9,594 nt of DNA. It comes from an uncultured Chloroflexota bacterium. GTDB taxonomy: Bacteria; Chloroflexota; Limnocylindria; Limnocylindrales; Limnocylindraceae. The stretch covers positions 1-9,594 of the forward strand of contig CAIZYO010000170.1 of NCBI GenBank assembly GCA_903937225.1. Reading direction: 5' to 3'. The notes beneath the pieces are model-generated. The model was not told where the DNA came from and made no database searches. It saw nothing but the letters and a program-made list of their open reading frames with translations. Positions 6,196-9,594 of the stretch are shown here, piece by piece; position 1 is the first letter of the stretch, and every line of letters starts with the position of its first letter. The position numbers and the translations under genes were made by a program.

Positions 6196-7395
6196 TCAGT
6201 TGCCGCGCAGCGTCGTCCATGCTTCAACCCAATCGTCTTGGGTCTTGCAGGTCGTTGCTGGATCGGCATCGTCGCAGTCTTCCCGCGGCGTTGCCCAGTA
6301 CCAAATGCTCTCCCAGTACGCTTCGTCGCTCGCGTGGGTCAGCTCGCAGTGACCCGGGGCGATCGTCTCCGCGTAATCGCATGCAGCCTCGCTGGTGGCG
6401 GCCTCACCGAAGAAGACCGTCGCCTGGCCGTTCGCCTCGGCGGACATCATGTGATTCATCCAGAGATACATGCAGTTTGGATTCGCGGCCTTTGTTGCCA
6501 TCATCCAGGTATCCGACCAGCCGGTCGAACCTTCCTCTGGCATCACCGTCTCGACCTTCGGCGCGGTTGCGTCGCCGCCAAGCACGTTTGCCATGAACTG
6601 CCAGGTAGTGCCGATCACAAGATCACCGCTTGCAAAGCCGGCTACCTGATCAGCGTAGCTCCCCCAATAGATCACCCCGAGATCTCGCTGCTTCTCAAGC
6701 AGGTCAATCGCAGCGGTGAACTGCTCTTCGTTGAGCTGATATGGGTTCGTGATTCCAAGCTCTGGTCGCTTGGACATCAAGTGAATTGCAGCATCAGCAA
6801 TGTAGATTGAGGAATCGTAGATGCTGATCTTTCCGTTGACGTCAGCATTGCCATCCCAAACCGCGTCCCATGACGTTGGTGCGGTGGTCACCACATCGGT
6901 GTTCCACATCAAGAGGTTTGGACCACGGCCGTGCGGAACGCCGTAAGGCATTCCGTCCATTGAGTTGTGGGCCTGGTTCTTCAGGCCGCTAAATACGGCT
7001 GCGTAATTTGAAAGTAGGTCCACATTGACTGGGGCAACGTCACCAGCGGTCATCAGTCGAACCGATGCATCGCCAGAGAACGAACCGCCGTCATACTGCC
7101 CCGACTGGAGCAGCTGAACGCCGTTGTTTGAATCTGTCATTGCAGTGACGTTGACCTTGCACCCGGTCTCCGCTTCGAACGGATCAACCCAGTTGAAGCC
7201 TTCGTACTCTCCGCGCTCTGCGTAGCCTGGCCAGATGATCAGGTTGAGCTGACCTTCACCTGCACCGAGCGCTTCAAGCCAGCCGGCCGGCTTCTCATCA
7301 CCCGATGGCGCGGCACTCTCGCTGGTGCTGCCGCCACATGCGGCTACCAGCAGCGCGAGTACTGCCAACAGGGTTACTCCCTTGAGTCGCTTCAT
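6196..7395 (-). CDS. ydcS: YdcS-like polyamine-type ABC substrate-binding lipoprotein
   Basis: The 399-residue protein starts at ATG 7395, preceded by GGAGGG with a short spacer. The frame is open 24 codons further, but that extension overlaps the ATPase gene and would bury the signal peptide. Residues 1-20 are a lipoprotein signal (MKRLKGVTLLAVLALLVAAC), with Cys20 as the lipid anchor, followed by a Ser/Gly-rich linker. The mature part closely resembles E. coli YdcS as I recall it: WPGYAERG, FEAETGCKVNV, FSGDASVRL, YGVPHGRGPNLL, IYIADAAIHLM, PELGITNPYQLNEEQ, MPEEGSTGW and ANPNCMYLW. YdcS belongs to the PotD/PotF class and has been tied to putrescine uptake. Six further cysteines in the mature part could form three disulfides. 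It lies between its ATPase gene (14-base gap) and its permeases. The exact ligand is inferred. Confidence 0.9.
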   Translation of the reverse strand: MKRLKGVTLLAVLALLVAACGGSTSESAAPSGDEKPAGWLEALGAGEGQLNLIIWPGYAERGEYEGFNWVDPFEAETGCKVNVTAMTDSNNGVQLLQSGQYDGGSFSGDASVRLMTAGDVAPVNVDLLSNYAAVFSGLKNQAHNSMDGMPYGVPHGRGPNLLMWNTDVVTTAPTSWDAVWDGNADVNGKISIYDSSIYIADAAIHLMSKRPELGITNPYQLNEEQFTAAIDLLEKQRDLGVIYWGSYADQVAGFASGDLVIGTTWQFMANVLGGDATAPKVETVMPEEGSTGWSDTWMMATKAANPNCMYLWMNHMMSAEANGQATVFFGEAATSEAACDYAETIAPGHCELTHASDEAYWESIWYWATPREDCDDADPATTCKTQDDWVEAWTTLRGN

Positions 7396-7409
7396 GTTCC
7401 CTCCGGTAC

Positions 7410-8483
7410 CTACGCTGGAGCCACCTGCGGATCTTCCGCAAGGGTCAGCACGTGTACCCGCCTCCACGTCAGTCGGACCGCCCGACCCTCCGCAGAGTGC
7501 GCTTCCATTGACGACTCCTTCAGGTTCTGCTGCGTCACCGTCAGTTCGCCGCCGATGTCTAGCGAGATGATATAGCGCGTATCCGCGCCAAGATAGACCA
7601 CAGTTTTGATCCTGCCGAGCACGGATCCCTCGTCCGCCCCAACCTTGTCCGTGGGTTCTCCAAGGCGAATCTTCTCTGGCCGAATCGCGAAGCGACCAGG
7701 GGTGCCGAAGAGGGCGCGAGCCGCCTCGCCGGCAACGAGATTGGAGCTGCCGACGAACCCTGCAACAAACGACGTCTTCGGGTGCTCGTAAACCTCAGCT
7801 GGGGTGCCGATCTGTTCAATGCGACCACGGTTGAAGACTGCGAGGCGATCGCTCATTGTCAGCGCCTCCTGTTGATCATGCGTCACATAGATGAAGGTGA
7901 TCCCCACTTCGCCTTGAATCGCCTTCAACTCAATCTGCATCTCCTCGCGCAGCTTTAGGTCGAGCGCGCCAAGTGGTTCATCGAGTAAGAGCACCCGCGG
8001 GCGGTTGACAAGTGCACGTGCGAGCGCCACACGTTGCCGCTGTCCGCCGGAGAGTTGAGCGGGTCGCCGCGCGTCGTACCCTTCTAGGCGCACCATACGG
8101 AGCGCCTCCTTGACGCGCGTGGCACGTTCGGAAGCGCCAACCTTCCGAACCTCGAGTCCGTACCCTACGTTCTCTGCCACGCTCATATGCGGAAAGAGCG
8201 CGTAGTCCTGAAATACCGTGTTCACATCGCGATCAAACGGCGGAAGGTCCGTGACATCGTCACCGTGCAGGTAGATGCGACCCGCCGTCGGTCGCTCAAA
8301 TCCAGCGATCATGCGAAGGGTGGTGGTCTTCCCTGAGCCGGATGGACCGAGTAGGGAGAAGAACTCGCCATCGCGAATCTCAAGGTCGATTCCTGCGACT
8401 GCAGCAGCATCAGTGCCACTGCCAAACTTTTTCGTCAGACCATCAAGGCGAATCGCCAGAGCGGTCGAAGCGGTGCGTTCCAT
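7410..8483 (-). CDS. ydcT: Polyamine-type ABC transporter ATPase, PotA/YdcT-like
   Basis: The 357-residue cytosolic ATPase powers the importer encoded downstream. It shows Walker [10 protein letters not shown] (46-54), the Q-loop [11 protein letters not shown] (Gln92), the ABC signature LSGGQRQR (144-151), Walker B VLLLDEP (164-170), a D-loop (GALD), and the H-loop THD (His202). The C-terminal part from about 265 ([11 protein letters not shown] onward, with [22 protein letters not shown]) is a TOBE-type regulatory domain, as in PotA. Length and order of motifs are normal. The stop lies 14 bases before the binding-protein ATG, so the two are co-transcribed. No Shine-Dalgarno sequence precedes ATG 8483; TAGGCT seven bases upstream could be a -10 box for a leaderless transcript. 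The PEP carboxykinase gene ends 32 bases upstream on the same strand. In E. coli the binding-protein gene comes first; here the ATPase does. Confidence 0.92.
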   Translation of the reverse strand: MERTASTALAIRLDGLTKKFGSGTDAAAVAGIDLEIRDGEFFSLLGPSGSGKTTTLRMIAGFERPTAGRIYLHGDDVTDLPPFDRDVNTVFQDYALFPHMSVAENVGYGLEVRKVGASERATRVKEALRMVRLEGYDARRPAQLSGGQRQRVALARALVNRPRVLLLDEPLGALDLKLREEMQIELKAIQGEVGITFIYVTHDQQEALTMSDRLAVFNRGRIEQIGTPAEVYEHPKTSFVAGFVGSSNLVAGEAARALFGTPGRFAIRPEKIRLGEPTDKVGADEGSVLGRIKTVVYLGADTRYIISLDIGGELTVTQQNLKESSMEAHSAEGRAVRLTWRRVHVLTLAEDPQVAPA

Positions 8484-8490
8484 GGCGCGG

Positions 8491-8496
8491 AGCCTA
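8491..8496 (-). promoter_or_regulatory. Possible -10 box of the ABC operon, leaderless spacing
   Basis: On the minus strand TAGGCT lies seven bases before the ATPase ATG, the distance expected if transcription begins at the start codon. No -35 match is seen 16-18 bases further up, so support is weak. Read-through from the upstream PEP carboxykinase gene is the alternative. Confidence 0.25.
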
Positions 8497-8515
8497 TCAG
8501 GCGCGCGAGCGTGCT

Positions 8516-9594
8516 TTAGGGGAGCGCACCAAAACGGTGCACGGCACGCTCATGAGCGGCACTGATCTCTGTGGGGAGCCCAGCAAATTGGGTGAGGTGT
8601 CCCGTGCGCTCGTGCATCTCGCGCTCCCAGCGCTTCGGGTCAACACTGAGCAGTTCGCTCAGGTCAGCCTCTGACAACGTGAGGCCGCGCAGGTCGAGCT
8701 CCGCCTCCTCAGGGACGGCGCCGACTGGCGTCTCGCGGCCGCTCACGCGTCCCGCCGCATAGTCAAGGAGCCAGAGAAGTGGCCGCAGGTTGTCGCCATA
8801 ACCTGGCCAGAGGTAGCGTCCGTCGCGCTGTCGGAACCAGTTCACATGGGCGAAGACTGGCGCTTCGCGCACTTGCGCAAGTGTGGCGAGCCAGTGACGT
8901 GCGTAGTCCCCTTCTCCGTATGACATGAATGGTCGGAGTGACATTGGGTCGTATCGCAGGAGACCCTCTTTCCCTTCGGCAGCCGACGTCGCTTCGGCGC
9001 CGAGTGTGAGTCCGTCATAAATGCCGTCTGCGGCGGGGCGCATGGCGCGGATCAGTGGTTCACGATCGCGCACACGTCCACCAAAGATGATTGCGTCAAC
9101 CGGGACGCCGGCGCCGTCATCAACTTCGTCGCTGATGTTCGGAATGTTGTGGAGCGCCGTGGTGAAGCGACTATTCGGATGCGCCCACTCGCGTCCCGCT
9201 TCACTGCTGCGCTGCTCTGCAGCTGGACGCTCGCTGATCAGTGCGCCACGCCAGTCTCGCCACCCGGCGAGGTCTGCTGGCGGCTCTGGCGTGAGTCCCT
9301 CCCACCAGACATCGTGGGTGATTTCGTTGTAGGCGACGTTCGTGAAGAGTGTTCCCGTGCCTGCACCGATCGCGGCGATCGCGTTCGGGTTCGTGGTGGG
9401 ATTGGAATTGCGCGCCACCCCAAAGACTCCCGCTTCGGCGTTGAAGGCCATCAGCCGCCCCGTTGATTCATCAACGTAGAGCCAGATGACGTCGTCGCCG
9501 AAGAAGCGCACGTCGTAACGACCCTCAAGGCCCGCGGGCGGCACCATCATGGCGAGATTCGTCTTCCCTGATGCGCTCGGGAATCCGCCGCAGA
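8516..9594 (-). CDS. pckG: Phosphoenolpyruvate carboxykinase (GTP), C-terminal part; 5' end beyond the right edge
   Basis: About 358 residues are visible, opening at the nucleotide-binding loop [16 protein letters not shown] and ending in TAA (8516-8518). The enzyme converts oxaloacetate and GTP to phosphoenolpyruvate, CO2 and GDP in gluconeogenesis. Diagnostic GTP-PEPCK segments follow in order: [12 protein letters not shown] (kinase-2, metal site), [34 protein letters not shown], the mobile-lid segment [47 protein letters not shown], and a normal C-terminal tail. The frame stays open across the right edge; the ATG at 9550 is internal, as the P-loop lies before it. The loop reads FPSASGKT where the family normally has FPSACGKT, a Cys-to-Ser change at a conserved reactive residue. 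Everything else looks functional. The N-terminal substrate-binding half, roughly 240 residues, is not in the window. Confidence 0.95.
   Translation of the reverse strand, partial: CGGFPSASGKTNLAMMVPPAGLEGRYDVRFFGDDVIWLYVDESTGRLMAFNAEAGVFGVARNSNPTTNPNAIAAIGAGTGTLFTNVAYNEITHDVWWEGLTPEPPADLAGWRDWRGALISERPAAEQRSSEAGREWAHPNSRFTTALHNIPNISDEVDDGAGVPVDAIIFGGRVRDREPLIRAMRPAADGIYDGLTLGAEATSAAEGKEGLLRYDPMSLRPFMSYGEGDYARHWLATLAQVREAPVFAHVNWFRQRDGRYLWPGYGDNLRPLLWLLDYAAGRVSGRETPVGAVPEEAELDLRGLTLSEADLSELLSVDPKRWEREMHERTGHLTQFAGLPTEISAAHERAVHRFGALP

Noticed and set aside
6238..6810. 190-codon plus-strand frame inside the binding-protein gene
   Set aside because: It is antisense to a well-recognised YdcS-like gene, with no ribosome binding site and no domain-like sequence; a shadow of high-GC coding DNA.
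7396..7467. Longer start for the binding-protein gene at 7467
   Set aside because: The extension has no ribosome binding site, overlaps the ATPase coding region, and would place 24 polar residues before a clean lipoprotein signal peptide that has its own GGAGGG.
9548..9550. ATG at 9550 as the start of the PEP carboxykinase gene
   Set aside because: The frame continues upstream through the essential P-loop to the window edge, so this Met is internal (NLAMM).

Overview
The window reads as a moderately high-GC bacterial chromosome segment, with dense gene packing and mostly short gaps. Several clues fit an Actinobacteriota-like or Chloroflexota-like lineage: a lipobox substrate-binding protein, a GTP-type PEP carboxykinase, and a -10 box placed for a leaderless transcript. 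This assignment is an inference from style only; no rRNA or other marker gene is present.

Left part (1-4383): three divergent paralogues of a PAPS-dependent sulfotransferase-like family surround a small sulfur-flavoured core. Two paralogues lie in tandem on the minus strand and overlap by ATGA. The second of these runs off the left edge. Divergent from them is an Rrf2-family regulator that has no cysteines, followed on the plus strand by a TauE/SafE-type anion exporter with its own promoter and nested inverted repeats. A third sulfotransferase-like gene follows on the plus strand. Sulfotransferases transfer sulfonate groups, TauE/SafE proteins are linked to export of sulfite and organosulfur anions, and some Rrf2 proteins (CymR) control sulfur metabolism. 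The block may therefore be a co-regulated sulfur or sulfonation locus, but no substrate can be read from the sequence.

Right part (4419-8483, minus strand): a complete four-gene ABC importer of the polyamine/YdcSTUV type, in transcription order ATPase, lipoprotein binding protein, permease, permease. Gaps are 14-20 bp except after the binding-protein gene, where a strong GC-rich hairpin sits in a 91-bp gap. This operon converges with the third sulfotransferase gene, and a small hairpin lies at the junction.

Right edge (8516-9594, minus strand): the C-terminal part of a GTP-dependent phosphoenolpyruvate carboxykinase, whose nucleotide-binding loop has Ser where this family normally has a conserved reactive Cys. 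It ends 32 bp before the ABC ATPase gene, on the same strand.

No rRNA, tRNA, CRISPR array, insertion sequence or integrase was seen. No gene-free stretch exceeds about 110 bp.
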